A DNA stretch of 32,585 nt from Actinomycetota bacterium (GTDB taxonomy: Bacteria > Actinomycetota > Acidimicrobiia > Acidimicrobiales > Microtrichaceae), in contig WLJI01000011.1 in the NCBI GenBank assembly GCA_009701845.1, positions 1-32,585 on the forward strand. The letters run 5' to 3'. A program made the position numbers and the translations under genes. Below, piece by piece: positions 1-8,147 of the stretch; the stretch's first letter is position 1, and each line of letters starts with the position of its first letter. Below the pieces are notes generated by a model. It was not told the DNA's origin, did not search any database, and worked only from the letters and a program-made list of their open reading frames with translations.

Positions 1-4
1 GATA

Positions 5-62
5 GAAAAAGCATTTTTCAAGTCATCTCGTGCTTTTTCAAACATCCAACTTGAGATGTTTG
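5..62. terminator. two adjacent inverted repeats, possible terminator of the upstream gene
   Basis: Two perfect inverted repeats follow each other. GAAAAAGCA at 5-13 pairs with TGCTTTTTC at 31-39 (17-nt loop), and CAAACATC at 39-46 pairs with GATGTTTG at 55-62 (8-nt loop). The T-rich arm of the first could act as a terminator for a gene ending left of the window. The gene itself is outside the window, so the role is a guess. Confidence 0.35.
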
Positions 63-68
63 GTAGTG

Positions 69-90
69 GTTCACTCTGCGTTCACCTAAC
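69..90 (+). promoter_or_regulatory. PHO box (PhoP/RegX3-type operator) upstream of pstS
   Basis: Two head-to-tail 11-nt units, GTTCACTCTGC (69-79) and GTTCACCTAAC (80-90), match the actinobacterial PHO-box pattern of direct repeats beginning GTTCAC, known from Streptomyces PhoP targets. They lie about 100 nt before the pstS start codon. A TANNNT element, TAGCTT at 118-123, could be the -10 box, placing the repeats just upstream of the polymerase. The response regulator at the end of this same operon is the obvious ligand, giving autoregulation under phosphate limitation. Confidence 0.7.
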
Positions 91-191
91 TCTCCCCGTC
101 TGTACAGGGTCGGTTTCTAGCTTTGGGTGGCGTTGGCTCAAGTGGCCAACGGAAAATCACATCCCGCCGCTCCACCCCTAGGAGAAACAGA

Positions 192-1313
192 ATGAATGTC
201 AAGCGTGGAAAATCATTTACTGGTCGAGTTGGGGCGAGTCTCGCCCTAGTTGCTGTTCTTGCAGTCTTCGCTGCCGGGTGCAGCAAGTCGGAGAGCGATT
301 CAACCTCTGACAGTTCTACGACTACCGCAGCAACAGCGGGCGACGCCCCAAGCGATGCTTCGATCAAGGCGCTCACTGCGTCTGTCTCTGGTGGTGGCGC
401 AAGCTTCCCGGATTCTTTCTACCAAGCTGTGAACACAGACTTCAACACCGTTGCAGGCACCGAGCGCGTGACCTATGCAAAGAGCGGTTCGTCCGACGGT
501 CGCTCGCAGCTCTCTGCAGGAACCGTTGACTTTGCCGGTAGCGATTCGCTTCCCAAGGACGGAGAGGTCTTCCCAAGCACGGTGTTGTTCTTCCCAACTG
601 TTGCTGCACCGATCACTGTCTCGTTCAATCTTGATGGTGTCACCGAACTGCAACTCAGCCCCGATGTGATTGCCGGAATCTTCCAGGCAGAGATCACCAC
701 CTGGAATGACCCCAAGATTGCTGCAGATAACCCAGATGCAACCTTGCCTGACACGACCATCACCGTGGTGCATCGTTCAGATGGTTCTGGAACCACGAAC
801 AACTTCACGAAGTACCTCACGGCTGCATCCCCATCGGTTTGGACTCTTGGCAGTGGTGACGAGGTCAACTGGCCAGAATCCACCCAGGGTGCAGAGAAGA
901 ATTCAGGCGTCGCAGAATTGATCAAGCAGACCTCTGGAGCCATTGGTTATGTTGACCTTGCAGACGCAGGAAAAGCCGGTCTGAGTCTGGCCAGCATTCA
1001 GAACTCTTCGGGCAACTACATTGCTCCTTCAGCAGCAGGAGTTCAGGCGGCACTCGAGGACGCAACCATCGAGCCGAACCTGACGTATAACCCGCTCAAT
1101 GGCGCTGGTGCCAAGGATTACCCAATCACGGCACCGACATTCTTGTTGGTTCTGGAGAAGCAGGCCGACGCTGCAAAGGCCACCACGATCAAGACCTACT
1201 TGCAGTATGTCCTGACCACTGGCCAGGCCCAAGCATCCGAGACCGGCTATGTCGAACTACCTAGCTCACTTGCAGAAAAGGCAATTGCGCAGATCGACAA
1301 GATCTCAAGTTGA
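192..1313 (+). CDS. pstS: phosphate ABC transporter, substrate-binding lipoprotein PstS
   Basis: This is the high-affinity phosphate-binding protein of the Pst transporter, 373 aa, exported and lipid-anchored. Residues 1-30 form a lipoprotein signal: basic start, hydrophobic stretch, lipobox FAAGC with Cys30. A Ser/Thr/Asp-rich linker follows. The binding domain shows typical PstS blocks: GGGASFPDSFY, YAKSGSSDGRSQL, DFAGSDSLP, TWNDPKI and VHRSDGSGTTNNF, the last two being phosphate-contacting regions in the family. The ATG at 192 is chosen over an upstream in-frame ATG because TAGGAGAAAC lies just before it and the signal peptide then starts correctly. A PHO box lies upstream and a strong hairpin directly downstream, which should make pstS the most abundant product of the operon. 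Confidence 0.96.
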   Translation: MNVKRGKSFTGRVGASLALVAVLAVFAAGCSKSESDSTSDSSTTTAATAGDAPSDASIKALTASVSGGGASFPDSFYQAVNTDFNTVAGTERVTYAKSGSSDGRSQLSAGTVDFAGSDSLPKDGEVFPSTVLFFPTVAAPITVSFNLDGVTELQLSPDVIAGIFQAEITTWNDPKIAADNPDATLPDTTITVVHRSDGSGTTNNFTKYLTAASPSVWTLGSGDEVNWPESTQGAEKNSGVAELIKQTSGAIGYVDLADAGKAGLSLASIQNSSGNYIAPSAAGVQAALEDATIEPNLTYNPLNGAGAKDYPITAPTFLLVLEKQADAAKATTIKTYLQYVLTTGQAQASETGYVELPSSLAEKAIAQIDKISS

Positions 1314-1320
1314 TCTACTA

Positions 1321-1358
1321 GGGGGCCGGATCGCTTGCGGTCCGGCCCCTCTTTTTTT
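1321..1358 (+). terminator. strong intrinsic terminator or attenuator between pstS and pstC
   Basis: GGGGCCGGA (1322-1330) pairs perfectly with TCCGGCCCC (1341-1349) around a 10-nt loop, followed by TCTTTTTTT. It starts 8 nt after the pstS stop. As the pst genes continue on the same strand only about 40 nt later with no obvious second PHO box, it most likely acts as a partial terminator that reduces expression of pstCAB relative to pstS. Confidence 0.85.
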
Positions 1359-1382
1359 ACCTGATGAGTTCAAAGGGTTCGT

Positions 1383-1418
1383 ATGTCTGAACTGATTGCT
1401 TATGACTACCCAGCTTGA
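1383..1418 (+). other. 11-codon mini-ORF overlapping the pstC start
   Basis: ATG at 1383 has a good ribosome binding site (AAAGGG at 1372-1377, 5-nt spacing) and reads MSELIAYDYPA before TGA at 1416. The pstC ATG (1402) lies inside it in another frame and has no visible Shine-Dalgarno sequence. It may be a leader peptide that brings ribosomes to pstC. It could equally be chance; the alternative is that pstC starts at the TTG at 1396. Confidence 0.35.
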
Positions 1419-2394
1419 GAGGCCTCCCGCCGAGAGCGAGGAGACTTCCCGCAACCTGCTGACTGAGCAGGGCTCAGGTGCAGTCGCTGACGGAATCTTC
1501 CGGAAGGTCACGCTGCTGTCTGGGGTGGCCGTTCTGGTCATTTTGGTGCTCATCGCGGTCACCACAACTAAGCAGGCTTGGCCTGCGTTCTCGGAATTTG
1601 GAACCTCGTACTTCTTTGGTACTGAGTGGATTCCATCTGAGGGTCTCTACGGCATTTTGCCGCTCGTGTACGGAACCGTGCTGGTATCGCTGATCGCTGT
1701 GTTCTTTGCCGTACCGCTCAGTATTGGCATTGCGTTATTTGTGACTGAACTTGCCCATCGGCGTGTTCGAAGCTCGATCACGTTGGTGATTGACCTGCTC
1801 GCCGCCGTGCCCTCTGTGGTGTTTGGTCTCTGGGGCTTCTATCAACTCATTCCGATCTTTCAGTCTGTGTTCAACACAATTTCTGAGGCCGTTGCGTCAA
1901 TCCCCGTGCTGAACGTGATCTTCGGACCCGGCTCGGGGTCAAGCTTTATGAGCGCAGGTCTGATCCTTGCGCTGATGATTATTCCCATCATTACCTCGGT
2001 GACCCGAGAGGTGTTCCTGACCGTGCCCGAGAATGACAAGTCTGGGTCGCTTGCACTTGGAGCAACTCGTTGGGAAATGATCAAAGGCGTAGTGATCCCG
2101 CATTCCACTGGCGGCCTGACTGGTGCAGTGATGCTGGGCCTTGGCAGGGCGATGGGAGAGACCGTTGCAGTTGCGCTGCTGATCGGGGCGTCGCCGCAAA
2201 TCTCGGCCAACCTCTTTGGGCGTGGCGAGACGATGCCTGCGCAGATCTTCCGCAGCTTGTCAGAGGCAGGAGGCGTGTACCGCTCGGCATTGATCGGCCT
2301 TGGTGTCTGCCTATTTGTGATCACGATTGTGGTGAATGTGTCGGCTCGACGGATGGTGCTCGTGATCGACCGACGGATCAAGGGGACGGTATGA
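1402..2394 (+). CDS. pstC: phosphate ABC transporter permease PstC
   Basis: This is one of the two membrane subunits of the Pst phosphate importer, 330 aa. After about 40 polar residues there are about six hydrophobic segments. The binding-protein-dependent permease region contains PSVVFGLWGFYQL and the EAA coupling loop (EVFLTVPENDKSGSLALGAT and onward), which docks on the PstB ATPase. LGRAMGETVAVALLIG is a typical PstC/PstA block. The start is not secure: the ATG at 1402 lacks a Shine-Dalgarno sequence, a TTG lies two codons upstream, and a mini-ORF with a good ribosome site overlaps it. The stop overlaps the pstA start as ATGA, so translation of the two permeases is probably coupled. Confidence 0.93.
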   Translation: MTTQLERPPAESEETSRNLLTEQGSGAVADGIFRKVTLLSGVAVLVILVLIAVTTTKQAWPAFSEFGTSYFFGTEWIPSEGLYGILPLVYGTVLVSLIAVFFAVPLSIGIALFVTELAHRRVRSSITLVIDLLAAVPSVVFGLWGFYQLIPIFQSVFNTISEAVASIPVLNVIFGPGSGSSFMSAGLILALMIIPIITSVTREVFLTVPENDKSGSLALGATRWEMIKGVVIPHSTGGLTGAVMLGLGRAMGETVAVALLIGASPQISANLFGRGETMPAQIFRSLSEAGGVYRSALIGLGVCLFVITIVVNVSARRMVLVIDRRIKGTV

Positions 2395-3389
2395 GCAACA
2401 CAAGTTCTGAGTCCACAGAGCAGGTGTTTCAGAGCCTTACTTCGGCCAACATGTCGAAGAAACGCAGGTTTCGAAACGCTGCAGCTTCGGTTGCCATGGT
2501 TGGGGCGTTCCTTGTTGCAGCTATTCCGCTCTTTGCTATGGGCGCAAGCGTGCTCTCTCAGGGCCTTGGAGTTGTACTGAGTGTTGATTGGTGGACGCAG
2601 CCCATTCCAGGCGATGTTGGCAGGTCGGACCTAGCTGGCAATGAAGACTTATGTGGTCTGGGGTTTGGTGACGCTGCCGAATGTGAGTCGGGCGAATCCT
2701 CCACCTCTGTAGTTGAGGGTATGCAGCCTGCAATTGTCGGTACCTTCCTGACAGTATTTGGTGCATCAGTCATGGCCATACCGCTGGGGATCCTTGGTGC
2801 TGTGTATCTGCATGAGTATGGCAAGACTGGCCGCTTAGCTCGGTTCATCCGCTTCATGACCGACGTCATGGTCGGAGTCCCCTCAGTGGTCATGGGTGTC
2901 TTCATCTATACGATCTGGGTTCTCAACTTTGGTACCAACGGAAAGTCTGCGTTTGCGGCATCTTTAGCATTGGGATGTTTGATGCTTCCCATCGTGGTGA
3001 GATCCACCGAAGAGATGCTCAAGCTTGTGCCAAATGCACTTCGTGAAGCCTCGGCAGCTCTCGGTACCCGCACTTGGAAGACCACGCTCAAAGTAGTGTT
3101 GCCCGCTGCGAGCGCAGGGATTACCTCGGGATGCTTGCTAGCGGTGGCTCGAGCGGCAGGAGAAACTGCACCGGTGGTGTTCACCATTGGCTATGTGACC
3201 ACAACCAACTTCTCGATGCGTGGCCAGAACACCACGCTCTCTGCACAGATCTATTCACAACTCACCAACGGTGGCAGCATTGCGACACAACTCGCTTGGG
3301 GTGCCGCAGTTACTCTGGTAGGCATCGTTCTGGTGCTCACCCTTACTGCTCGAGCAATAAGCAGCAGATTGACCATCGGAAGAACATGA
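2391..3389 (+). CDS. pstA: phosphate ABC transporter permease PstA
   Basis: This is the second membrane subunit of the phosphate importer, 332 aa. The ATG at 2391 overlaps the pstC stop by 4 bp (ATGA); the same frame is open further upstream, but that stretch is only pstC read out of frame. The first membrane segment (about residues 25-55) is followed by an unusually long extracytoplasmic loop of about 50 residues containing two cysteines ([12 protein letters not shown]). The permease core follows with [16 protein letters not shown] and an EAA loop, [20 protein letters not shown], then [15 protein letters not shown]. The stop again overlaps the next gene as ATGA. A disulfide in the loop is possible but is only an inference. 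Confidence 0.93.
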   Translation: MSNTSSESTEQVFQSLTSANMSKKRRFRNAAASVAMVGAFLVAAIPLFAMGASVLSQGLGVVLSVDWWTQPIPGDVGRSDLAGNEDLCGLGFGDAAECESGESSTSVVEGMQPAIVGTFLTVFGASVMAIPLGILGAVYLHEYGKTGRLARFIRFMTDVMVGVPSVVMGVFIYTIWVLNFGTNGKSAFAASLALGCLMLPIVVRSTEEMLKLVPNALREASAALGTRTWKTTLKVVLPAASAGITSGCLLAVARAAGETAPVVFTIGYVTTTNFSMRGQNTTLSAQIYSQLTNGGSIATQLAWGAAVTLVGIVLVLTLTARAISSRLTIGRT

Positions 3390-4405
3390 CCTCTCTGGAG
3401 AACACGATGCAGGCAGACAGCGAGCACGAGCCGAACCTGGCGACTGCAGCGACCCCCGTCACGACGGCGCCGCCAGTGGTCAACGGTGCCGATGAGCGCA
3501 ACGCTTCAGTCGGCAATTCAGAAGTCACTGCAGCAGTCAATCCGAAGAGCGGTGATCAAGGCACATCACCGGCTGAACCCGATGTTTCATCCGCTGCCAA
3601 CGAGCAGCCGGCAGAGCTTGGGTCAGTGGTGTTCGATGTAGACAACCTCAACGTTTATTACGGCAAGTACCGTGCTGTTCGAGACGTAGCGATGAAGGTG
3701 CGCAAGCACGAGATTACTGCGTTCATCGGACCATCTGGCTGCGGAAAAACCACGGTACTGCGCTGCTTCAATCGTATGAATGACCTGATTGAGGGTGCCC
3801 GGGTCGAGGGCAAGATTGAGTACCACGGGGTTGATCTCTACGGAGAGAAGGTCAACGCCGTAGAGGTTCGCCGGCGTATCGGGATGGTCTTCCAAAAGCC
3901 CAACCCGTTCCCCAAGTCGATCTACGAAAACGTGGCTTATGGCCCGAGAATCGGTGGGATCAAGAAGAAGTCAGAGCTTGACGAGATTGTTGAGAGCTCG
4001 CTCAAGCGGGCAGCCCTGTGGGACGAGGTCAAGGATCGACTCAAAGCCTCGGCGCTCGGAATGTCTGGCGGTCAACAGCAGCGCCTGTGTATTGCACGAG
4101 CGATTGCAGTCAACCCCGAAGTGATCTTGATGGACGAGCCGTGTTCTGCTCTCGATCCCATTGCGACTGCTCGAATCGAAGACCTGATGCGTGAGATCAA
4201 GACCGAGTTCACCATTGTGATCGTGACTCACAACATGCAACAGGCCGCACGAGTAAGCGATGCAACGGCGTTCTTTTCTACTGAGGTGAACTCAGAGAGT
4301 GATGTGCGAACTGGTCTGCTCGTCGAGTTCGATCGGACCGAGACGATCTTTGCTAACCCTTCGGACGAGCGCACGGAGCACTACATCACTGGGCGCTTTG
4401 GATGA
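3386..4405 (+). CDS. pstB: phosphate ABC transporter ATP-binding protein PstB
   Basis: This is the ATPase that powers phosphate import, 339 aa. Walker A is GPSGCGKT (about 115-122), the Q-loop is [10 protein letters not shown] (family-specific), the signature is MSGGQQQR, Walker B is [13 protein letters not shown], and the switch histidine is in VTHNM. The catalytic part begins only near residue 81 ([17 protein letters not shown]). The first 80 residues are a polar Ala/Pro/Thr/Glu-rich extension not found in ordinary PstB, which is about 250-260 aa. The ATG at 3386 forms an ATGA overlap with pstA, supporting the long form, but no good internal start was found just before the core. Confidence 0.95.
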   Translation: MTSLENTMQADSEHEPNLATAATPVTTAPPVVNGADERNASVGNSEVTAAVNPKSGDQGTSPAEPDVSSAANEQPAELGSVVFDVDNLNVYYGKYRAVRDVAMKVRKHEITAFIGPSGCGKTTVLRCFNRMNDLIEGARVEGKIEYHGVDLYGEKVNAVEVRRRIGMVFQKPNPFPKSIYENVAYGPRIGGIKKKSELDEIVESSLKRAALWDEVKDRLKASALGMSGGQQQRLCIARAIAVNPEVILMDEPCSALDPIATARIEDLMREIKTEFTIVIVTHNMQQAARVSDATAFFSTEVNSESDVRTGLLVEFDRTETIFANPSDERTEHYITGRFG

Positions 4406-4430
4406 TGAGCAATCACATGGGGGAGTCGAG

Positions 4431-5240
4431 ATGAATGAAACCCGAATCCAATATCACGGCGAGCTCGAAGAGGTGCGATCAGACCTCATTCGGCTAGGAG
4501 CCATGGTTTCGGAGACCATCGGGCGCGGCACCGCAGCCCTACTTGATCGTGACTTGCATGCAGCGCAAGTGATTATCGATGGCGATGATGTCATCGACGA
4601 CTTCTGCTTGGGCCTTGAAGAGCGCTGCTATCGGTTGCTTGCATTGCAGTCCCCCATTGCAGGAGAGCTCCGCTTTGTGCTCACGAGCCTGAGGCTGATC
4701 AGCGAGCTCGAACGTTCCGCCGACCTGATTGTCAATGTGTGTAAATCCTCACGGCGTATCTACGACGTTGAGTTTGGGCCTCAAATCCGAGGCTTAATCG
4801 AACAGATGGGGGTGGAAGCCACCTTCTTGATTCGAGCTGCAATTGACTCCTATGTGGATGCCGATACCTCATTAGCCTCTGCACTCGACGATATCGACGA
4901 TCGCCTAGACGAACTTCAAGTTGCCTACGTTCAGGCAATCTTCCGCTCACATTCCGAGATGAATCTCAATCTGCAAGGTGCCGTGCAGATGGCCATGATT
5001 GGTCGCTATTACGAGCGCGTAGGAGACCACGCAGTCAACATCGGCGAGCGAGTCATGTACATGGTGACGGGCTGGCTTCCAGAGAAGAGCGGCGCTGCTC
5101 GGCAGAGACTCCGCGAGGCGGAGGCCGAAGCAGGCGCCGAATCTAGCGAGAGCGCGAATACCACTGACGGAGCAGGTCCCGCAGTTCAATCCGACTCAAG
5201 CCCACAAGACGGTTTGGGCGAGTTTCCCGATAGGCCATGA
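4431..5240 (+). CDS. phoU: phosphate signalling protein PhoU
   Basis: PhoU links the Pst transporter to the kinase that senses phosphate and represses the regulon when phosphate is plentiful. This 269-aa copy has the two-repeat PhoU helical fold. Repeat 1 holds the acidic metal-binding block ELERSADLIVNV, repeat 2 holds RYYERVGDHAVNIGERV. The N-terminus MNETRIQYHGELEEVRSDLI is typical. About 45 C-terminal residues after the fold are Glu/Ala/Ser-rich and likely disordered. GGGGGAG lies about 7 nt before the ATG. It sits 25 nt after pstB and 10 nt before surE. Confidence 0.94.
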   Translation: MNETRIQYHGELEEVRSDLIRLGAMVSETIGRGTAALLDRDLHAAQVIIDGDDVIDDFCLGLEERCYRLLALQSPIAGELRFVLTSLRLISELERSADLIVNVCKSSRRIYDVEFGPQIRGLIEQMGVEATFLIRAAIDSYVDADTSLASALDDIDDRLDELQVAYVQAIFRSHSEMNLNLQGAVQMAMIGRYYERVGDHAVNIGERVMYMVTGWLPEKSGAARQRLREAEAEAGAESSESANTTDGAGPAVQSDSSPQDGLGEFPDRP

Positions 5241-5250
5241 GGGCGGGCCA

Positions 5251-6024
5251 ATGAGAATTTTGGTCACCAATGACGACGGCCTTCACGCTCCCGGCCTGCA
5301 CGCTCTTGCCTCTGCATTGAGTTCCGCTGGCCATGAGGTGATTGCCCTTGCACCAGAGGGGGATCGAAGCGGCTGCGGGGCTGCGATTGGCAACATCGGT
5401 GATGGCTCCTTCCTGCGATACCGGTCGATGCCACTCGATGGCCTTGATGACGTGGAGTCCTATGAGCTTGACGCTCCGCCGGCGCTCTGTGTATTTGCGG
5501 CGCACCTTGGAGCATTTGGTCCACGGCCAGATCTGGTGGCCTCCGGGGTAAACCCAGGCCTCAATACTGGAAGAGTCACGTTGCACTCGGGAACTGTAGG
5601 GGCCGTTCTTACCGCAGCGAACCTAGGTCTTCCTGGGGTGGCAGTCAGCATCGCTGGCCACGAGGCATCCATTCAGCACTTTGATGTTGCAGCAGCACTA
5701 GCAGCAGAGGTTGCGGCATGGTTGCCGAGTTGCGATTCGCTCAGCAGTATCAACCTGAGCGTTCCTGACGTGAGCAAGAGCGAGCTCAAAGACATCAAGT
5801 GGGGTCAATTAGCCCCACTAGGGGCAATCCATACTGAATTTTTGTTGCGGACCGAAGAGCGAGTCGAGTTTGGATTTGTGCCCACCACGGCTGAGCTGCC
5901 AGAAGATTCAGATACTGCCCTAGTTGCTCTCGGCCATCCGGTCGTCACTTCACTGACAGGAATCCGAGGCAGTGAGCCGATTGGGCTCGTCGATTTCCTG
6001 ACTGAACGCGGGTTAACCGCATGA
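5251..6024 (+). CDS. surE: SurE family 5'/3'-nucleotidase (survival protein E)
   Basis: SurE enzymes are metal-dependent phosphatases that dephosphorylate nucleoside monophosphates, and in some bacteria also short polyphosphates. The 257-aa product starts MRILVTNDDG, in which Asp8 and Asp9 are the metal ligands. The other family blocks are GDRSGCGAAIG (metal-binding Ser region), SGVNPGLNTGRVTLHSGTVG (Asn and substrate loop) and LGLPGVAVS. Full length for the family. It starts 10 nt after phoU and its stop overlaps a short mini-ORF leading into the kinase gene, so it is inside the pho operon. Release of phosphate from nucleotides fits a phosphate-starvation operon. Confidence 0.92.
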   Translation: MRILVTNDDGLHAPGLHALASALSSAGHEVIALAPEGDRSGCGAAIGNIGDGSFLRYRSMPLDGLDDVESYELDAPPALCVFAAHLGAFGPRPDLVASGVNPGLNTGRVTLHSGTVGAVLTAANLGLPGVAVSIAGHEASIQHFDVAAALAAEVAAWLPSCDSLSSINLSVPDVSKSELKDIKWGQLAPLGAIHTEFLLRTEERVEFGFVPTTAELPEDSDTALVALGHPVVTSLTGIRGSEPIGLVDFLTERGLTA

Positions 6025-6044
6025 CTCCTGTGATGCAGGTCTAA
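6021..6044 (+). other. 7-codon bridging mini-ORF between surE and the kinase gene
   Basis: ATG at 6021 overlaps the surE stop (ATGA). The frame reads MTPVMQV and ends with TAA at 6042, which overlaps the kinase ATG at 6044 (TAATG). Both ends are therefore exact stop-start overlaps. It may pass ribosomes from surE to the kinase gene across a 19-nt gap that has no strong Shine-Dalgarno sequence. Chance cannot be excluded for something this short. Confidence 0.35.
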
Positions 6045-7333
6045 TGCCCGCTTCATCGTTAGTGATCCTGATTCTCGGGCTGTTTGCTGCAGCTGCGCTG
6101 GGCTATTTCGCAGCGAAGACAGCGCCGAGAAAAGAACTACCCAAGGAGCAGCCTGAGCCACAGGGCAGTGTGGTGCCCCTTGATGGGCCAGAGAGTGAGG
6201 TCGTCGGGCCTACGACTGAGCGTCCCACCGAACCATCACGGCCTCCAGCGGTGTCGACAGCGGACCTTCTTGAGCGACTGCGTGACGCCATTGAGCACAT
6301 TGAGCAGGGAGTCATCTTGTGTGATGACTCTGGAACTGAGTTGTTTCGCAACCAGTCCGCGAAGCAGTACGTCGAGGCGCGAGATGGTTTGGTCCTAGTC
6401 GAGGCGGCTGTTGAAGAATTGATGATCAAAGCCCTCGCTGGGCGCGCAGTGCGGCGTGAGGTTGAGCTCTTTGGTCCGCCAGCACAATCCTTCGTGGTCT
6501 CTGCGCAGCCATTTACTGATGGTGCCGGCTTGGGAGCACTAGCGATTGTCGAGGATCATTCCCTGCAACGGCGAACCGAGACGGTCCGGCGAGACTTCGT
6601 TGCGAATATCAGTCACGAGTTGAAAACCCCTATCGGAGCGCTTGGGCTGTTGGCCGAGACGATTCGTGATGAGCCCGAGAGCGAGGTAGTCGCTCGTCTC
6701 GCTGAGCGCATGATCGTCGAGGCCGATCGGGCGGCACACACCATTGATGATCTTTTGGAATTGAGCCGCATCGAATTTGGAGATGAAACCGAGTTCGATG
6801 AGATCTCCGTGCAGTCGGTAGTCAGTGAGGCAACGGCTCGAATTGCATCGGCTGCGGGGCATTCTGGGATTGAGGTCATCGTGGACCTGTCGCCGCAGAT
6901 TCAGGTACTCGGAGATCGGCGACAACTGGTGTCTGCGGTGTTCAACCTTTTAGACAACGCAGTGAAATACTCGCCCGAAGGGTCAGAAATCTTAGTAACT
7001 GCAATCGTTGAATCAGGAGAGAGCGATCGCTCGGAGCAGGCTCCTTTTGGACGCAGCTTTAATGATTCCTCCACCGGAAGCGTGGTCAAACTCTCTGTGG
7101 CCGATGCCGGAATTGGAATACCGCGCAAAGACCTTGACCGTGTTTTTGAACGTTTCTACAGAGTTGACCGTGCCCGCTCGCGCGCCACGGGTGGCACGGG
7201 GCTGGGTCTGGCAATTGTTCGCCACGTGGTGAGCAATCACCAAGGCAATGTCTCTGTGGACTCGATCGAAGGCGTGGGAACGACCTTCACACTCTCACTT
7301 GCAGCAATACAACCCCTTCAGGAGAACCCATGA
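6044..7333 (+). CDS. senX3: phosphate-responsive sensor histidine kinase, SenX3/PhoR type
   Basis: This membrane-bound sensor kinase presumably phosphorylates the regulator encoded next. It has 429 aa: one N-terminal membrane segment (about 5-24), a Pro/Glu linker to about 70, a PAS-like domain (about 75-175, EHIEQGVILCDDSGTELFRN), then HisKA with RRDFVANISHELKTPIGAL, phosphoacceptor His191, and a HATPase_c domain with LLDNAVKYSPEG (N box), DAGIGIP (G1), FERFYRVDRARS (F box) and GGTGLGLAIVRHV (G2). No large external sensor domain is present, which fits kinases that sense phosphate through PstB/PhoU. The gene overlaps the regulator gene by ATGA. Confidence 0.92.
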   Translation: MPASSLVILILGLFAAAALGYFAAKTAPRKELPKEQPEPQGSVVPLDGPESEVVGPTTERPTEPSRPPAVSTADLLERLRDAIEHIEQGVILCDDSGTELFRNQSAKQYVEARDGLVLVEAAVEELMIKALAGRAVRREVELFGPPAQSFVVSAQPFTDGAGLGALAIVEDHSLQRRTETVRRDFVANISHELKTPIGALGLLAETIRDEPESEVVARLAERMIVEADRAAHTIDDLLELSRIEFGDETEFDEISVQSVVSEATARIASAAGHSGIEVIVDLSPQIQVLGDRRQLVSAVFNLLDNAVKYSPEGSEILVTAIVESGESDRSEQAPFGRSFNDSSTGSVVKLSVADAGIGIPRKDLDRVFERFYRVDRARSRATGGTGLGLAIVRHVVSNHQGNVSVDSIEGVGTTFTLSLAAIQPLQENP

Positions 7334-8094
7334 ACACGACTACTCGTACTACCAACCCGTCTTCTGCTGCTGCGGGGTCTGCGCCCATCACCGTGTTACT
7401 CGTTGAAGATGAGGAAGCCTTCGTTGATGCGCTCACCGTCGGCTTGGGTCGCGAAGGCTTCATTGTGGAAGTCGCTCGAGATGGTGCCGAGGCACTCGAA
7501 CGCTTTGCTCTCGTCAAGCCAGATCTGGTTTTACTCGACGTCATGCTTCCAAACATCTCTGGTCTTGACGTCTGCCGGGAAATCCGCCGAAGTAGCGATA
7601 CACCCATCATCATGGTGACTGCTAAGGGCGCCGAGATCGACACCGTTGTAGGCCTAGAGGTGGGAGCTGATGATTATGTCACCAAGCCCTACCGATTGCG
7701 TGAGTTGGTTGCCCGAATGCGTGCAGTGTTGCGCCGCCACGGTGCAGTGACAGCTACAGAGGGAGCAAATTCGGAGGATCCCGCTCGCGAGGTCCTGACC
7801 CTCGATGGAGTCGAACTCGATACAGACTCTCATGAGGTCCGCGTGCGCGGCGAGGTCGTGAACCTGCCGCTCAAAGAGTTTGAGTTGTTGTCGCTGCTCA
7901 TGGAGAACGCCGGGCGGGTCTTGCCGCGCTCAACCTTGATTGATCGAGTGTGGGGCAGCGACTACGTGGGAGATACCAAGACTTTGGACGTGCACGTGAA
8001 GCGAGTTCGCTCGAAGATTGAAGATGATCCTGCGCGCCCTACGCGCATCGTGACTATTCGTGGTCTGGGTTACAAGTACGCCAATAACAGATAG
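7330..8094 (+). CDS. regX3: OmpR-family response regulator, RegX3/PhoB type
   Basis: This is the DNA-binding partner of the kinase, 254 aa. An 18-residue Thr/Ser/Ala tail precedes the receiver domain: acidic pocket VEDEE, phosphoacceptor Asp70 in LLDVMLPN, Thr97 in MVTAKG and Lys119 in DDYVTKPYR. A winged-helix output domain follows from about residue 150, with LPLKEFELLSLLMENAGRVL and VDVHVKRVRSKIE-like (TLDVHVKRVRSKIEDDP) blocks and RGLGYKY at the end. It is the last gene of the operon and overlaps the kinase gene by 4 bp. It likely binds the PHO box at 69-90 and so controls its own operon. Confidence 0.92.
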   Translation: MNTTTRTTNPSSAAAGSAPITVLLVEDEEAFVDALTVGLGREGFIVEVARDGAEALERFALVKPDLVLLDVMLPNISGLDVCREIRRSSDTPIIMVTAKGAEIDTVVGLEVGADDYVTKPYRLRELVARMRAVLRRHGAVTATEGANSEDPAREVLTLDGVELDTDSHEVRVRGEVVNLPLKEFELLSLLMENAGRVLPRSTLIDRVWGSDYVGDTKTLDVHVKRVRSKIEDDPARPTRIVTIRGLGYKYANNR

Positions 8095-8130
8095 AGCCCT
8101 GAGTAGCTCGAAGAAAGCCTTCGGGCTCTG
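8093..8130 (+). terminator. hairpin terminator after the pho operon
   Basis: AGAGCCC (8093-8099) pairs with GGGCTCT (8123-8129), and within the loop CGAAG (8109-8113) pairs with CTTCG (8119-8123), the two stems being partly alternative. It overlaps the stop codon of the regulator gene. Only a weak T tract (GCTTCT) follows, so efficiency is uncertain. Confidence 0.5.
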
Positions 8131-8134
8131 CTTC

Positions 8135-8140
8135 TAACAT
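8135..8140 (+). promoter_or_regulatory. -10 element TAACAT, leaderless-type promoter of the MFS gene
   Basis: TAACAT fits TANNNT and ends exactly 7 nt before the ATG at 8148. That spacing puts the transcription start on the A of the ATG. No Shine-Dalgarno sequence precedes either this ATG or the one at 8139. No clear -35 hexamer is seen. Confidence 0.5.
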
Positions 8141-8147
8141 GGCATCT

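Noticed and set aside
2070-2390. 107-codon upstream extension of pstA
   Set aside because: It overlaps the conserved C-terminal half of pstC in another frame, and the ATGA overlap at 2391 gives the normal PstA start.
3074-3385. 104-codon upstream extension of pstB
   Set aside because: It is pstA read out of frame; the ATG at 3386 forms the usual coupled overlap.
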